DNA of 64,000 nt from Nautilus pompilius (lineage: Eukaryota > Mollusca > Cephalopoda > Nautilida > Nautilidae): assembly GCA_018389105.1 (NCBI GenBank), contig JACATO010002450.1:1310501-1374500 (forward strand), in the 5' to 3' direction. Position numbers and translations under genes: made by a program. Shown one piece after another: positions 25,801 to 39,380 of this stretch (the stretch's first letter is position 1; every line of letters starts with the position of its first letter). Under the pieces are notes generated by a model, which did no database searches, was not told where the DNA came from, and saw nothing but the letters and a program-made list of their open reading frames with translations.

Positions 25801-27078
25801 CTCTCATCGTAAATTTAAAGAAAGATTTTAATATGAAAACTTTTTTTTAAGTATTCACAATAAAATACAAGTTAAATTGAGACCGTTTGCAATGAATTTC
25901 ATTCACCACGATACTTGCCATATTTTCATGTAAATAACCAGCCCCCCCCCCTTCTGATAAAACCCGCACCTGAGGAAAAATGTGCTCTAAGAAACTTTTA
26001 GGCATGTATTACCAGCACTTGTGTATACCCAGCATGACAGCTTTCTATTCACTAGGAAACACATGATCTCTATATTTCCCACAGCCAATATGTTGTTGTC
26101 AAAGGCCAACAAGCAAATACAAGTTATAATTGCAGAAAATAAACAGTTTACTTTAAATGAATATCTTGATAACATGTTGTTATGATTCTGAAGTGTTAAA
26201 TCATAATACCTCAGCTTTGACAGTATTATGCGGAACTCAAATGCCACTGGCTTGACACAGCAGGCTAGTGCAATGATATATGGGTTAGACTACAGCCAAA
26301 CATGTGCACCTATGGTATTAAAGGGACAACCAATCTTATCAACTTATCAGATACATTTTTAAAAAGTATGTTTTGGTTTTGCATTAGAATAAATAAAAAA
26401 TGCATATTTAGAGTCTGTTTAAATCAAACCAAGTAGTGTTAGTCAAAAAGAAAACAAGATTTTTTTACTTATGCATACAATGACTGGTGGTTCTGTATAT
26501 AATCAAACCCCACATTGCTGATATGACTGCAAGGACCCATTGATTTCATTTGCTTTACTGTAAATTTTTTTATAGTCATGGCATTGCTTTGTTTGGAATT
26601 CTTATGTAGAAATATTGTTAGCATTTTTTTTTGTAATTATTATAAAACCTTAGATCCAGTTACTCCCCTTGGAAAGTTTCTTCATTGTCAGTGATAATAC
26701 AAATGTGCAGTGTGCAGCCAATGATCGGAATGTACAGCATAGCAAAGAAAAAGTTCCCCCCACCCTTTCTTAATAGCTGATGATATAAACATGTACACAT
26801 TTTTTTTCTTTCTTTTTTTATGTTTTTTTTTTTTGCAACTAGTCCTCTTTCACAACCTTCAAACGATCGACATGTATCGCTTGGACTGGAAAACCACCCA
26901 AATGGTTTTTCAATATTAACTGTAGCTTCTTTGGCAAAAAAAAAAACATTTGAAAAAACAACCTTTGGTTTTTGCTTTATTAAAACCTTAATAACTTGTT
27001 GGCTGTTGAATTTTATATCATTTTAAGATTTTGTGCAGATTGTATTGCTGTAAAAATTTTCTGCTCTCTGACGTCTAC
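22867..27078. other. A+T-rich intron, no gene recognised
   Basis: Long gene-free stretch. The segment 24856-25050 has a 64-codon minus-strand frame of ordinary composition (..PKCMECSCEGLSPPCLKYG..), but I recognise no domain. A C10 run lies at about 25943. Nothing else supportable. Confidence 0.5.
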
Positions 27079-28300
27079 TGTCAATACTGGGGAGAGAAAA
27101 TGTAAACTGAAAGATTCTCAGTATGTGAGAGCGCACAGCAACAGAGAAGCTGGTCGTGTGTTTGAAGTGGACGAAAGATTTGTGTGAAAGTGGCAGAAAC
27201 AACAGTGAAAATGAAAAGAAATTCCAAAAACTAAATGCCAGTAGGGATGGATGTGCAAAGTGGTCAGTATTGGAAGATGATCTGAAGGTTTTGGTTATAC
27301 TACATTAAAATGCAGGCCATTCATTGTCCATTACTCTGATATGCCTTTGGGGAGGACTTTCATGATATTTAAAATTCATGAAACAAAACAGACTAACTAT
27401 TAGAGCCAGGATGACCATTGGCCAAAAGCTACCTGTGGACTAGAAAGTGGAAAGCTTCTTGGAGTTTGTTGAAAAGTGTAAGATTGATTTGAATATCCAT
27501 ACACCATATTTTCTCAGTAACATGGACAAGGTGCCTGTCATTTTTCATGCATCACTGACTGTCAAGGACTGTTGAAACAAAGAACTAACTGATCAACCAC
27601 CATCAGTGTCATCACTATGGGAAATAAAAAACATATTTTATTGTTGTACTGTCCTGCCTCGCTGATGGGACCAAGGTCAAGCTGATGGTCATCATCAAAA
27701 GATAAACACTGCCCAAAAAGAATTTCCCTGCTGGTATTTTTGTGAGGATAAACATAAACGGGTGGATGAATGAGGATGAAATGAGAGAATAAGCTGAAAA
27801 CTGCTGGATGTGGCAACCAGGGCCTTCATCAAAAAGAAATCATTTTTGGTATTTAACTCTGTGTTAGCCTATAAGTGCACTCCATTAAGAAAAAATTGAA
27901 AAAAATTTACAATGAAATAGCCATGATTCTAAGATGGCTGCCTCAAAAAGAAACTGCAGCCACTTGACCTCAGTTGTTCAAACTGAAAATCTGCAAATGT
28001 TGGGGAAAATGGATGACAAAGGACCTGCACAAATATGCAGCTTCAGGGAAAATGAAGATAGCAGTTATGCTGAAGTTTGTCATTGGCTTGTAGAAGCATA
28101 GAATGCTGTCAAAGCATCCACCATTCTGAATGCTTTTAAGAAATGTAAGTTGACTTCTGGAGAACAATGGCATGAGAGCAATGGTGTGGATTGCAATACA
28201 CCTACACTTGCCAACTCAGAGCTGTTTTATAATGACACAGAAGATGAGGATTTCCAAGGCTTTACTGAAAACTATTTCCTGGTAGTTTTGATTTAAGTAA
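27079..28300 (+). pseudogene. Pogo-like transposase relic (CENP-B HTH plus DDE)
   Basis: Degenerate + strand coding region. An N-terminal helix-turn-helix segment reads CKLKDSQYVRAHSNREAGRV then FEVDERFV (27097-27184). Next come MTIGQKLPVD (27410), the first acidic motif SNMDKVPVIF (27516-27545), the core strand EFPCWYF and the GWMNEDEM-like segment (27719-27780), then AFIKKKSFLVFNSVLAYK (27823-27876). There the usual aspartate of LVFDS is an asparagine. LQPLDLS (near 27955) keeps the third acidic residue. The tail contains VCHWLVEA-NAVKASTILNAF and an acidic end NDTEDEDFQGFT (28233-28268). Pogo-type transposases bind DNA by the HTH and cut at TA. Many stops and the D-to-N change show it is dead. 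Termini were not identified. Confidence 0.8.
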
Positions 28301-28728
28301 AACAGCAGGTTTTTTAACATATTTTCAAATATTTTTGTTTAAAAAACGCTTTTATTTGGCAAATTAACAATACTTTTAATTTAATAACCTATTACTGTAC
28401 ATTGTACAGGGAAAACTACTTATTCAGAAGAAGCTGCATTATTTATTAAAGTCATATAATTAGTTACTCTCAAATCAGACATGTATGTAGCCTGTGTAAA
28501 AGTACTGTTATTAGAGATATTACAATTAAATTTACAACAAAAAGCTTACATCTCAAGAATTTAACTCATTCCTTTGTGGCTATGTTATGTGGTGATGTCA
28601 GTCACAGGTTAAAGGTTATGGAGATCATTAGGACATGCTGAAACGAGAACTGCTCGTTTTGGAATCTGCAAACAACCAATTAGGTTGTAATTATTGTTAA
28701 ATACAATTTAAAAAAATTCATATTTATA
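28301..28728. other. Spacer between pogo relic and Tc1 element
   Basis: May hold the 3' flank of the pogo relic (for example TACAGGGAAAACTACTT near 28406), but no matching left end was found. Confidence 0.4.
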
Positions 28729-28925
28729 CAGGTGCATCTCAAAAAATTGCAATATCATGGAAGAGTTCAATATTTTTTGTCAGTTATTTCAGAAAGTGAA
28801 AATTGTACATATTCTAGACTCATTACATGTAAACTAAAATGTTTCAAGCATTTTTTAATTTTGATAATTACGGCCTACAGCTCAAAAAAATAGAAAAAAA
28901 CGTATCACAAAATATTAGCATTTTC
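28729..28925 (+). repeat. Tc1 left long terminal inverted repeat
   Basis: Pairs with 30055-30273. Shared blocks include the 20-base terminus, AATATCATGGAAGAGTT, ATATTCTAGA.TCATTACA, TTTCAAGC and GATTACGGC.TACAGCTCA. The inner boundary is approximate. Confidence 0.85.
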
Positions 28926-29009
28926 CATTTTGAGTTTGAGTAAATCACTATTTATGCAGTATAAATACCATGAATCTCTCAGTCTGGTTCAGTACACACA
29001 ACTACAATC

Positions 29010-29996
29010 ATGGGGAAGACTGCTGACTTGACAGTTGTCCAGAAGACACTCATTGACACCCTCTACAAGGAGGGTAAGCCACAGAAGGTCATTGCTAAAA
29101 GGGCTGGCTGTTCGCAGAGTGCTGTATCAAAGCATATTCATGGAAAGTTGACTGGAAGGGAAAAGGTGCACAAGCAAGAGGATGACCGCAACCTTGAGAG
29201 GATTGTCAAGCAAAACCGACTCAAGAACTTCGGGGAGCTTCACAAGGAGTGGACTGAGGCTGGAGTCAGTGCATCAAGAGTCACCATGCATAGAGGTGTC
29301 CAGGAAATGGGCTACAAGTGTCGCATTCACAGTGTCAAGCCACTCCTGAACCAGAGACAACATCAGAAGTGTCTTACCTTGGCTAAGGAGAAAAAGAACT
29401 GGACTGTTGATCAGTCGTCCAAAGTACTCTTTTCAGATGAAAGTAAATTTTGCATTTCATTTGGAAATCAAGGTCCCACAATCTGGAGGAAAAGTGGAAA
29501 GGCACAGAATCCAAGTTGCTTGAAGTCCAGTGTGAAGTTTCCAGTCAGTGATGATTTGAGGTGCCATGCCATCTGCTGGTTTTGATCCATTGTGTTTTAT
29601 CAAGTCCAAAGTCAATGCAGCCATCTACCAGGAGATATTAGTGCACTCCATGCTTCTGTCTGCTGACAAGCTTTATGGAGATGCTGATTTCCTTTTCCAG
29701 CAGGACTTGCCACCTGTCCACAGTGCCAAAACTTCTAGTAACTGGTTTGCTGACCATGGTATTACTGTGCTTGATTGGCCAGCCAACTCGCCTGACCTGA
29801 ACCTCATAGAGAATCTATGGGGTATTGTCAAGAGGAAGATGAGAGACAGCAGACCTAACAATACAGACAAGCTGAAGGCTGCTATCAAAGCAACCTGGGC
29901 TTCAACAACACTCAGCAGTGCCACAGGCTGATTGCCTTCATGCCATGCTGCATTGATGCAGTGATTCATGCAAAAGGAGCCCTGACCATGTATTGA
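29010..29996 (+). pseudogene. Tc1-like DD34E transposase, frameshifted
   Basis: Starts at an ATG (MGKTADLTVVQKTLIDTLYK) and carries a paired-like HTH (GKPQKVIAKRAGCSQSAVSK), then a second DNA-binding half, then the catalytic core. Acidic residues: LFSDESKF, FQQDLPPVHSAK and NLIENLWG, with 34 residues between the last two. Three lesions are visible. A short deletion near 29541 (after KFP) shifts the frame. In the continuing frame a TGA at 29557 replaces the Trp of the usual V-M-V-W-G-A motif. A single-base shift near 29913 moves the end out of frame; the last codons then read HRLIAFMPCCIDAVIHAKGA and stop at 29994. The catalytic residues survive, so the copy is fairly young but cannot make full-length protein. 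The second open piece is 29566-29931. Confidence 0.92.
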
Positions 29997-30054
29997 GTGC
30001 ATAAATGAACATACTTTTCAGAAGTTCGACATTTCTATATTATAAATCCTTTCT

Positions 30055-30273
30055 TTTTTTGATCTTATGAAATATTCTAATATTTTGAGATAGTGGATTT
30101 TTTTATTTTAATGAGCTGTAAGCCGTAATCATCAAAATTAAAACAAAAAAAGGCTTGAAATATTTCACTTTATGTGTAATGAATCTAGAATATATGAAAG
30201 TTTCACTGTTTGAATTAAATTACGGAAAAAAATAAACTCTTCCATGATATTCTAATTTTTTGAGATGCACCTG
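30055..30273 (-). repeat. Tc1 right long terminal inverted repeat
   Basis: Inverse partner of 28729-28925, ending TTTTTTGAGATGCACCTG before the TA target copy at 30274-30275. Some insertions make it slightly longer than the left copy. Confidence 0.85.
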
Positions 30274-30275
30274 TA

Positions 30276-33200
30276 GTATGTCCTTTGACCAGAGATCTAC
30301 TGTGGTTGCAGACAGACGTACTTATTGACTGACTGGCGAATCAAATCTTTCCACATGTTGAACAAGAACACCAATACAATTGAATGTTTTGAATAGAAAA
30401 TTTCCAATTTGAATCTTAAAACAAAAAATAAATAGTATATAACCCACACAAGTATACCATGCAGTTGGCACTTTTAAAAATTATTTAACACATAGCTCAC
30501 AAGTTATTTGCATGAAAATATGCCAACAGAAAAAAAGTCAGTTTTTTTATATAACCAGTCCTGAGCATACATATAGTCTGCATAAAAGCTATGCTAACAT
30601 AAATTGTTCTGAAATTTTTACATTGTATATTTAATTTCACTTTTGAAGAAATATGAAGCAGAGAAAACTATTTATTTCTAAGCCAAATTATGTCAGATTT
30701 AAATACATCATGATAATGGCTGAATGGTATTATGACTTAGGATAGAAAATCACAATGATTAGCAAAGTCATCGTTATGTGTGGTCATCACCTTTGGGACT
30801 AGATGCAGCTAGTCCAATGCTTGAAATGAGACTTGTGATCATCCCACCTGGAATTGCTGGCCATTCCAGGATCAAGGCTTCATCCAGATCATAGATAGAT
30901 TAATATTAGTGATATCTTCAAAAAATTTTGTTTGGAATTATTTTGTGATTCAAAAAGATGCAACCTCTGTATATCCACATCCTGCTAGAAATGTTATTAG
31001 GTGAAAGATTTGGGAGATAGACATCCATTCTATTTTAGTAATGTTAACTCTAAAAAATGCAGTTATTGTAGAGTAGTATCTGGCATTTTTGTCCTTGAAA
31101 ACAAACTCTGGTGCCAGTTATTGTTGAAGAGGCAGGATTATCTTGCATGTGCTTAGTGTCTGATAGTTTTTTGGGATTTTTTTGTTTTTTTGTGCACCTA
31201 AGTTTCTCTGACTGTTAGAAGGCACTGCTGGATCTGAGAAGCAGTAACTAACCTATTCTGATAAGCTATACAATCTGGACTAATACATGTGTCTGAAAGT
31301 AGCATGTAATACAATCATTCAATGAAAAACTTTAAAACATTGAAATTTCCAGCAAATTTTACCTGAACCTAATCTACGTTTTAGACCTATGAGTAAAAAA
31401 AAAAAAAACTTGATATTAGTTTATATTGTAGCCACTCATAGTAATTTTCATAAAATGTACCCTAAGCTCCTATATTCTTACATGTTTGTTTGTGTTTTTT
31501 TTTTTTGCCAAGTATATGTAAACAGTTCAGGGTACACATGCAAATTGTTGTTAGAGAATTAATAGTAGTCAGTGATGTTAAATAATGAGAAAACTGGATG
31601 ACTATTTAGGTAGAGCAATTATTTTCTTCAGTGATCTACTGTGCAACTTACTGAACAGATTTTAAACTTCCAGTTGCAGTTTTTTATTTATTAAACGCAT
31701 ATTTTTTATTGAACCAACACTCAACATACCTTTTTTTAAAATTTTGATAATAATTACCACAGCTATAAGGCTCGTTTTCTCTAGCCTTTTCTAAGCAGTG
31801 TGGTTGATTATTATGAACTTTGATGAAAATACTGTATTTCTTCATTTTTTTTTATTTTTGTAATTTTGACTACATCCTTTCTTGTCTTCTTGATTATTCA
31901 TATTTAAGATTAAAATTGGCAATTTTTCTGAATTAAACATTCTTTAAATTTTGTTTAACAATGATTCTTAATTTTTAAAAAAAATTCAATAAAAAATCTT
32001 GTTTGCCGATTGGTAAATCATTTTATCCAGTTGCCATGACAAATTTGAAATAATTATCTCACTACTCAACTTTTGTTCTTTTAAAAAACTATTTGCTAAA
32101 TTAGTGACTGTTACTCTCTTAAAGAAGATGTCGCCTTCCAGGGGTGGTTGGTTTTTTTCACAATTTCTGTTTTTCATTTCTACTATTTAGTTTAATTTAA
32201 AAGTACATTTTATATCTCATATTTTTAATCAATAAAAAAAGGATTAAGTAGGAATAATTAGCCCATGATGATTTATTTTGAAGCACATGATAAATAGAGC
32301 TAATGTACATTTTATTCACTTTGTTTCTTTTAATAATAATTAAACATTTGTCTGCTGGAAAAAGTTGAGATAATCTGCATTCAAATATGCTGGCTATTCT
32401 GAAATAAAGATGGAACAAAAGGTCTTTCATCCATCAATGTTGTGTTTAAAAATCTAAAATTCAATGCATTCTGATTTTCTACTTGATCTGAACTTATATA
32501 ATCTTTTTTGTGTTTATGTTATTTTAGGAATGAATTTACTTTTGGTTTTATGCTTTTTATAAATAAGAAAATCTTGGTGCATTGTACTTAGGGCATTTCA
32601 TTGAAACCTGGTTGAAATAGCATCACCATAATGGTGTCTGGCCAGGTTTCATTTGAATGCCTTTAGTATGTAACTATATGTATAAAGTTAAGGAAAACCT
32701 GTTCATTCCCATGAAAGCTTTTTTAGTCCTGAACACTATCAGTAATGTTTAGATTCTGTACCTGAACTATATCTAATTAAACAGCTTGTATTGTGTTGGG
32801 AATATGTTACCTGTTTTATGCTTGATAGACAATAGCAAGCCACCTACAATTGATTTTGCTATTTTTGTTGACTTGTTAGCTCATCAGGATTATACATCTC
32901 ACTGACTTCAAACTATCAGAAACATTAGCATGAGTACTGGGATCCAGTATAACCATTAAATATTTACCTTCACACAAAGACTGCGTGCTTGTGTCAGATC
33001 GTTCTAAATGTAAACGAAGACAATCTGGAAATCTTCTTAACTATACTATAAAGAAAATGAAACTTGCCAGATTTAATTAAAAATAAAATGAAATATTGGA
33101 TAGTCACTGCATTTGCAAAGAATACACTTGAATAGTGTAATGGAAGCACATTGAACATTTTGGTAAGGGCAAGTTGGTGGAGGTTTCATGTGGAGTCTGC

Positions 33201-36200
33201 AAATGGAACTGTCAAATAAAGTTGCAAATCATTTAAAGAAGAAAAAAGGAAACAAAGAAAATGTTCTATTAAATTATAGATTTTGTAGATAAATTTGATT
33301 TATTTTTATTGTTATCAAGCTACTTATTTCATATATAACATCATTTATGCATTGAAATGTATTTACAAAAGAAAAGTAATGGTATTTTTCTTTTTAAAAA
33401 TAAGAAAGCATGGCAGCTTTTGATGTTGGGTTTGCTTTTATTCTTTATTTTGTTTTCTTTAATTTTTATAATATTTACTGTGTTATTTTGTTATTTTAAA
33501 TTTAAAGGTATAATTTGTATCAAAAGATCTTAATTTTATTTTTCAATGCATATCATCTCAGAATTCTTTATTCTGAATAGTTTTCCAGCCCCAAAATCCA
33601 ATTAAAAAGTCACCCCATTTTTAGTATGTAATAAATTTATTCATTTTCAGAGTGCATTTGTCAGAGCTGTTAACATGACATCCAGACTTTGAGATCCTGA
33701 GTTGCTGAATATGAATGCAGATTTTTAGAAACATAGGATGAATAAATAATTAGTAGTTTTGTTTTCATAAATAAGGTAAAATGAAACTCTTATTAACTAT
33801 ATTTCATGGGCTATCTTGAAAAATTACTTTAGCTGATACAAATAAAAACTTGTTATGATAACTCTAAGGATGGATACAACTTTATGGGTTTATTATGGTT
33901 TAGATTATTCATTGCACAGATAGATTGTGATAGGATTGTTTATATTTACCAGAGTAAGTTAGACATCTGTTAAAAGTTAGTGTACTTTATAAATCCCCAA
34001 AGAAAAGTTCTATAAAGCTCAGTTTATAATGATTTAGAAGACTAGATTATGAGAACAAAGAAAAACTGTCTCACTCGAAGGCTACAAAACACCCATCAGT
34101 AGAACTTAAACTGCTTTCAAGCAAATTGCTGATCTCAAATTCAGTCAACATCAACATTATGTAGTTGCTTTTTCTAATGTTTTAAAAAACTGAATAAATA
34201 AGTCAGTCAGCATCTTAAATATTACAATTTGAATATTATAAATATATATTTATATTCCTAACTACAAATAAGTCTTTACCAAGTTGTTATTTTCACATTC
34301 GTTTTTTTTTTTTTTTTTTTTCCTGCTTTTGTTTTAAATAAATTTATCTTTTGGTCACATTTAAAATTATTGGTGTTTTTGCATAAATACTTTGCTGACA
34401 ATTTTCCACATGACTTAAAGTGGAATACATAATTCAGATATACCTTGAACATAGTGCTATTAAACCTTATGGCAGACAGATATTAATAGAAATTTGTGCA
34501 TTACACGAAGGATGTTAATAAAAGGGAATCTAAAGTCTATGCAGTTTCATTGGTAATGATTTATTCATTTACAGTACTTAACATAACTACCTACCAAACA
34601 CAAGCCATTCATAATAAACTGAAATTTTTGTTCTACTTTTGTTTCTATGGAATCTTTTGCTAACAAATAGCTAGTATCATCTGCAAAGCAAGCAAGTAGA
34701 AACATCTTTTTTTTTTTAATATAACTTTTCTGCATGTAAAATAGGTTTTTGTTGTTATAATAACTGTTTATGAGAAATGCTTAGTTACTAATTTCATAAT
34801 ATCAAACAAAATAAAGATATGTATTTTCCTAACATTAAAAATAAATCAGTAAATGGGAAAAAAATGGATATTTTAAGCCTCACTAAAAACATTTTAAAAT
34901 AAAGGTTTTGCAATATACATCATTTTCTAGACAAAAAGTTTTTTAGAATTTAGTTCTTTTTACTGAGTTAGTAAAAACAAGATTTTGTTCAAAGATATTT
35001 CCTCTTTCTTTTTTTGCTTTGTAAGGACAGCTGTGTAACAATTAAAACAAGTCATCTTCTGTTTCTTTTTTTCCCTTTTTACTATTACAAAATAATCAGT
35101 TGATAAATTTTCTTGTTTTAGAGGGGAAAGTCTACAAGCAAAAGGTTGGTACCACATGGTTAATTTTATTGCACAGTTGAGAAACATGATTATGTATTCA
35201 TTACAAAAGAGATTCATTTTTTCAGCTGTGTAAAAATAGCACATCCTTCCCCCTTTTTTTTCTTTTATTTTAATTTTTATTTCATTTTAAAATGGTCCTA
35301 TTCTATTTCTTCTCTTTAATCAATTATTCCCAGGGGACAGATAGTTGTGCTGTTAAGCTTTTATGGCTATAGTGAATGTACAATAGTAGAACATTTAGGT
35401 TTTCCTAGTGCTAGCTAGCTGAAGCCACATTACATAATGACACAAATGATGAAAAGTTCCTTTGATGAGTAGCTATAAAAATTTAGTCTTTTGTTAAATG
35501 CTCTCTCTTGATTAATTTAGGTGTGGTGGACAACTTAGATTCTACTTCTAACATCTAATTTCTAGAAAGATTTCAGAGGGGAATTGTTGTGGATAATTGA
35601 AGTGAGAACTTTTATCTAATTGACTAAATTCAGAAGTTGCATATGATTAAAGATAAAAGTCCAGGGAACAGTTGTTTTATGATGATATAAAGAACTGTCT
35701 GTCTTGAGGCAGAACTTGCTTATCCACTTGAGAGTGAGAATGGGGTTTAAAGACTTAATGGTTGTAGTGCTAAGTTTGTTTTTTTTTTTTAATCAGGTTT
35801 CCTTTATTAGCACAGTATAAATTTTTTTTTTTCTGGTTTTTTGGAAGGAGGAAGCATACTCTGAATGTGTAAAAAAAAGTTAATAAATAAGTATATCTAC
35901 TATTTAAAAAAATTTGTTTAGGGATAAATAGAATTACGTTACTTATAGGAAAAGTATTTTTTTAATGTGAAAAAAAAAGTCATTTTGTAGTATTGGCTGA
36001 AATTAATGTAGTTCTAAAAGCAAAAATAATAAAATTAGGCATGTCAGTTATTTTCTGGTGCATTGTCGCTGCTAAGAAAGTATATTTAAATCTGTGCTAA
36101 CTGAAAAAAAGCATATTGTAGTAATAACAAAACTTTAATGACCAACACAGTTAAAATGATCTTCTATGACATACCACAAAAAGTTTTATATTGGTATATA

Positions 36201-39200
36201 GGTCTGCTTATTTACATTCATGGGATATATTTTTCAAAAAAAAAGTAAGCTCAGATTTCAATGAAGTGGAGTCTTTTTAATATTTTATTACAATACAACA
36301 AATAAAGATTACAAAGAGTATTTCAGCAGCATTTAAAATCTATTATGGTTTTGAGAATTTTAGACATAATATTTCATCTTTTAGGTTGTGAAAGAACAAG
36401 GGCCATGACATTGAATTGTTTAGTCTTCATGCAAAGACTTGTTATTGGGTCATAGGGTTGCTAGCATATAGCTTGGTCTACTAGCAAAGTTATATATGTA
36501 ATTGTGGTGTGGATGGATTCTTGGACTAGTAACTCAAGCAATTTTCAGATGTTTTGTAACCATTTTACTATACTTTAGTGATTAATTGGTACATCATGAA
36601 GTATGCTAATAAAATTTTTAGCCAGATAGAATTTACCAAAATAAGTTAAAGGACAAAAAATAATATTTTGATGCTTTATAATGTTGTTTCTACTCACATA
36701 CACTAAGCACCAGAAAGCAAAGTGTTTTGTTTTGTTTGTTGTTTTTTTTTTTTGATGAGGGAGCTTCATTGTTTGTTTTTTTTCGCCCCTTTTCTCCTTT
36801 CCTTAAATGGCATTAAGAATATGGCAGCCAACCATGCATGAGGGTCTGGATGAGGTTTCTCTGGTGACTTTGTTCTGACTGAAAAGGTAATTGATATTGG
36901 GGGAAGGATGTTTTAATAGAAACTTACCTTTAAAGGATTGCGAGGAGACCATGAAAATTGAAGGCCATATGGAAATGAAGAAGGAAAAAACTCAGAAGTG
37001 ATGGCAACACCAGCAGGTGACAAACTTTCATCTAGAATGAAACAGTGTAATCAACAGATTTTATTTCCAAGTGAAAAATATGCTTCCTTATACTACAGTG
37101 ATAAGATTTTCTGCTAGTTTATTGTTGTTTTTTCTCTAATTTTGGTTACTTGCAGTGTAATGGTTCATATAGTTCTCTCTATAAATTTTCATTATTTATA
37201 TTAATGATTTCAACAATTTGTTTTATGGCCAATTTTAACAAACTGAAAAAAATTATTGGTCTGTTAAAATTGGAATTCACCACTTTTTAAAATCTTGCCA
37301 CCACTGTTTTGTAGTTTTTTGTTGGTGGGGGTGTTATTTCTGAAAGGTAGATTTTGTGTGTCTGATTTACAGATTAAAAAACAATCATATTTACTGATAG
37401 AGATTATTTTTCAAGCAGCAGGCCACTCACTTTTATAATCAGTATTATCCATTTAATTCAGGAGTGCATTATTAAAAATCAACTCTATAAACATCTGAGT
37501 AATTTTGGTTTCTGAATTCCAAGAGAGGTCTGTCTCTCTTCTCTTCCACGGTGGTTCCTGTACTATGTTGTTTTAATGATGCATGGAGTTTATTGAGGAC
37601 TGGGGCATGCTTCTGCACAGTACCACACATCATTCCTAGTTGTGTGGTTAGTTAGGCTGTTTGTTTCTCTTTATTTGCAAGCTGATAAAAAAAATTCACT
37701 TGAACATGAATGTCATGAAAGATTTTGTCATTTAAAAGTCATATATATTTTTAAAAAGAAGTTTGTAAAATTATTGTTGCATACAAGTTGAGTAGCTTTT
37801 GTTTTTTTGATTTTCTTTTATTTAGAGGACAATTTCAGCTTATTGCACATGGCTCCTTTAAGTCTGGGTATGCATCTTGAGAAAGCCAATTTCATGACAG
37901 TGGAGTTCTATAATTAATGGTGTTTTCCCCCCACTCATATGATCATCTGAAAGCTCATTTGAAATGATCATAAAAAAAAGAAAAGATTTATTTGGCTTTA
38001 CGTCAGTTTTTTTTTTTTTTTTTTTACTGTTATATATGCCTGTATGGCTGCAACATAAACACTAATAAAGATGATTATTTGTATAGTTATAATGGACAAA
38101 TAGAAAACATTAAAAGTTATCATTCACATATTAATTTTCTTTGCTTCTCTAACATCAGCAGTCATGAAACATTAGCCAGCATGCTATTAGCTGTGTAAGT
38201 TATTTCAGATTTTTGTAACAAACCTAGCATTAAAAAATATAAAGCAATTGCTTTTAAAAAATGTACTTTTAATTAGGTATGTGTATGCTGTCCTCCTTTG
38301 TTTATCTTTTTTTTTTTAGCATAAATGTTGGAGATTCTGTTTAGTTCTTTCTTTTTTCTTTTCTAAAACCCTTTGTCACAAAAGCAAAAAAAAAAAAAAA
38401 AAAATCAACAAAAACAACAGAATGAGTCTGATTTTTCCTTAATGAGATGCCAAATATTTACTAAGCAAGGCTTGCTAAGATTATTTTACCACTATCATCT
38501 GTTATCTTATCAAAGGAGATTCAAAGTTCCAAATAGAAAAAGAAATAGCAATTCAATCAAAACTGATTTGTGTATTCAGATGACAACTTAAGTTTGGAGC
38601 CAACTAAGCCAATAAACAACAAAAAGCTAATAATAAATTGCAGTTTCAATGGTCTAAGACGATTGTTGCATTTAATTAGGTTGCTTTTTGTATAAAGAAT
38701 AAAAAGATTCATACCAAGTAATATTACATTCAATTGTTAGACCTGGTTCTTGAGAAAGTTCTATATGAGACTCAAAAAATGAAGACATTCAGATGAAACC
38801 CTGCTGAAATAACATTATCATAATGATTTAAATACTCTCTTATTTGAACATTCTTAATAGTACTGTTAATTTATATTGCATTTTTAAAGAATGCATTAAT
38901 GTTTTGGATTTCATAACTTTGAGTGATATTTAGCCATGATCGAATTTATGGAATCAAGCTTTGAAATTAGAATTGATATAAGGTAACATTTTCTTTGAAT
39001 GAAACCACAAACATAATATTACATTAGCTGGAATAATGTATAATGAAATTTTAGTACTATTTGTGAGCTTTAATAACAATTGCTTCTTTTAGTAATGTAT
39101 TCATTATGTATTGTAGATATCACTCTTAGTAATATTTCATCTCCAGGTGTTGCTGTTAATGTTTCAAGTATCCTGTTGCTATAGAACATCAGCTACTTTT

Positions 39201-39378
39201 GTCAAGGTTATGCATTTCCAGAGATTAATACAGACTTTAAAGTTTAACCAATTCAAATGTAAATGAGGCTTTTAATTGTTCACCATTACTGGTGGTGGTT
39301 TTTACATTGTTTAGATTTTGTAGTATTATTTCAACTAAATTAAAATTAGTATTTTTTCGATTTTTTTTTTCTTGTATA
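30276..39378. other. Long A+T-rich intron stretch
   Basis: Nine kilobases with no gene, transposase or SINE that I recognise, apart from the hairpin at 32591-32661. Many long poly(A)/poly(T) tracts, for example a T run at about 34302-34321 and near 38010. Open frames are short and low-complexity. Confidence 0.55.
32591..32661 (+). other. Imperfect intronic hairpin, pre-miRNA-sized
   Basis: GGGCATTTCATTGAAACCTGG (first 20 bases from 32591) faces CCAGGTTTCATTTGAATGCC at 32642-32661. The stem has 10 continuous pairs (TGAAACCTGG with CCAGGTTTCA), a small internal loop and 6 outer pairs (GGCATT with AATGCC). A small inner stem CACC/GGTG closes the loop. Total length about 71 nt. It could be a microRNA precursor, a degraded short palindromic element or chance. 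Confidence 0.4.
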
Positions 39379-39380
39379 TA

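Larger units (their letters stand above)
28729..30273 (+). mobile_element. Tc1-like transposon with long TIRs and TA duplication
   Basis: Both ends are intact: CAGGTGCATCTCAAAAAATT at 28729 and its inverse ending at 30273, each flanked by TA. Similarity between the ends continues inward for about 200 bp with scattered differences, including TTACGGC.TACAGCTCA near the inner edge, which is the long-TIR layout of many vertebrate and invertebrate Tc1 elements. It encloses one transposase frame. The element is 1545 bp, usual for the group. Confidence 0.95.

Noticed and set aside
29673-30002. 109-codon minus-strand frame
   Set aside because: Shadow of the Tc1 transposase coding strand.
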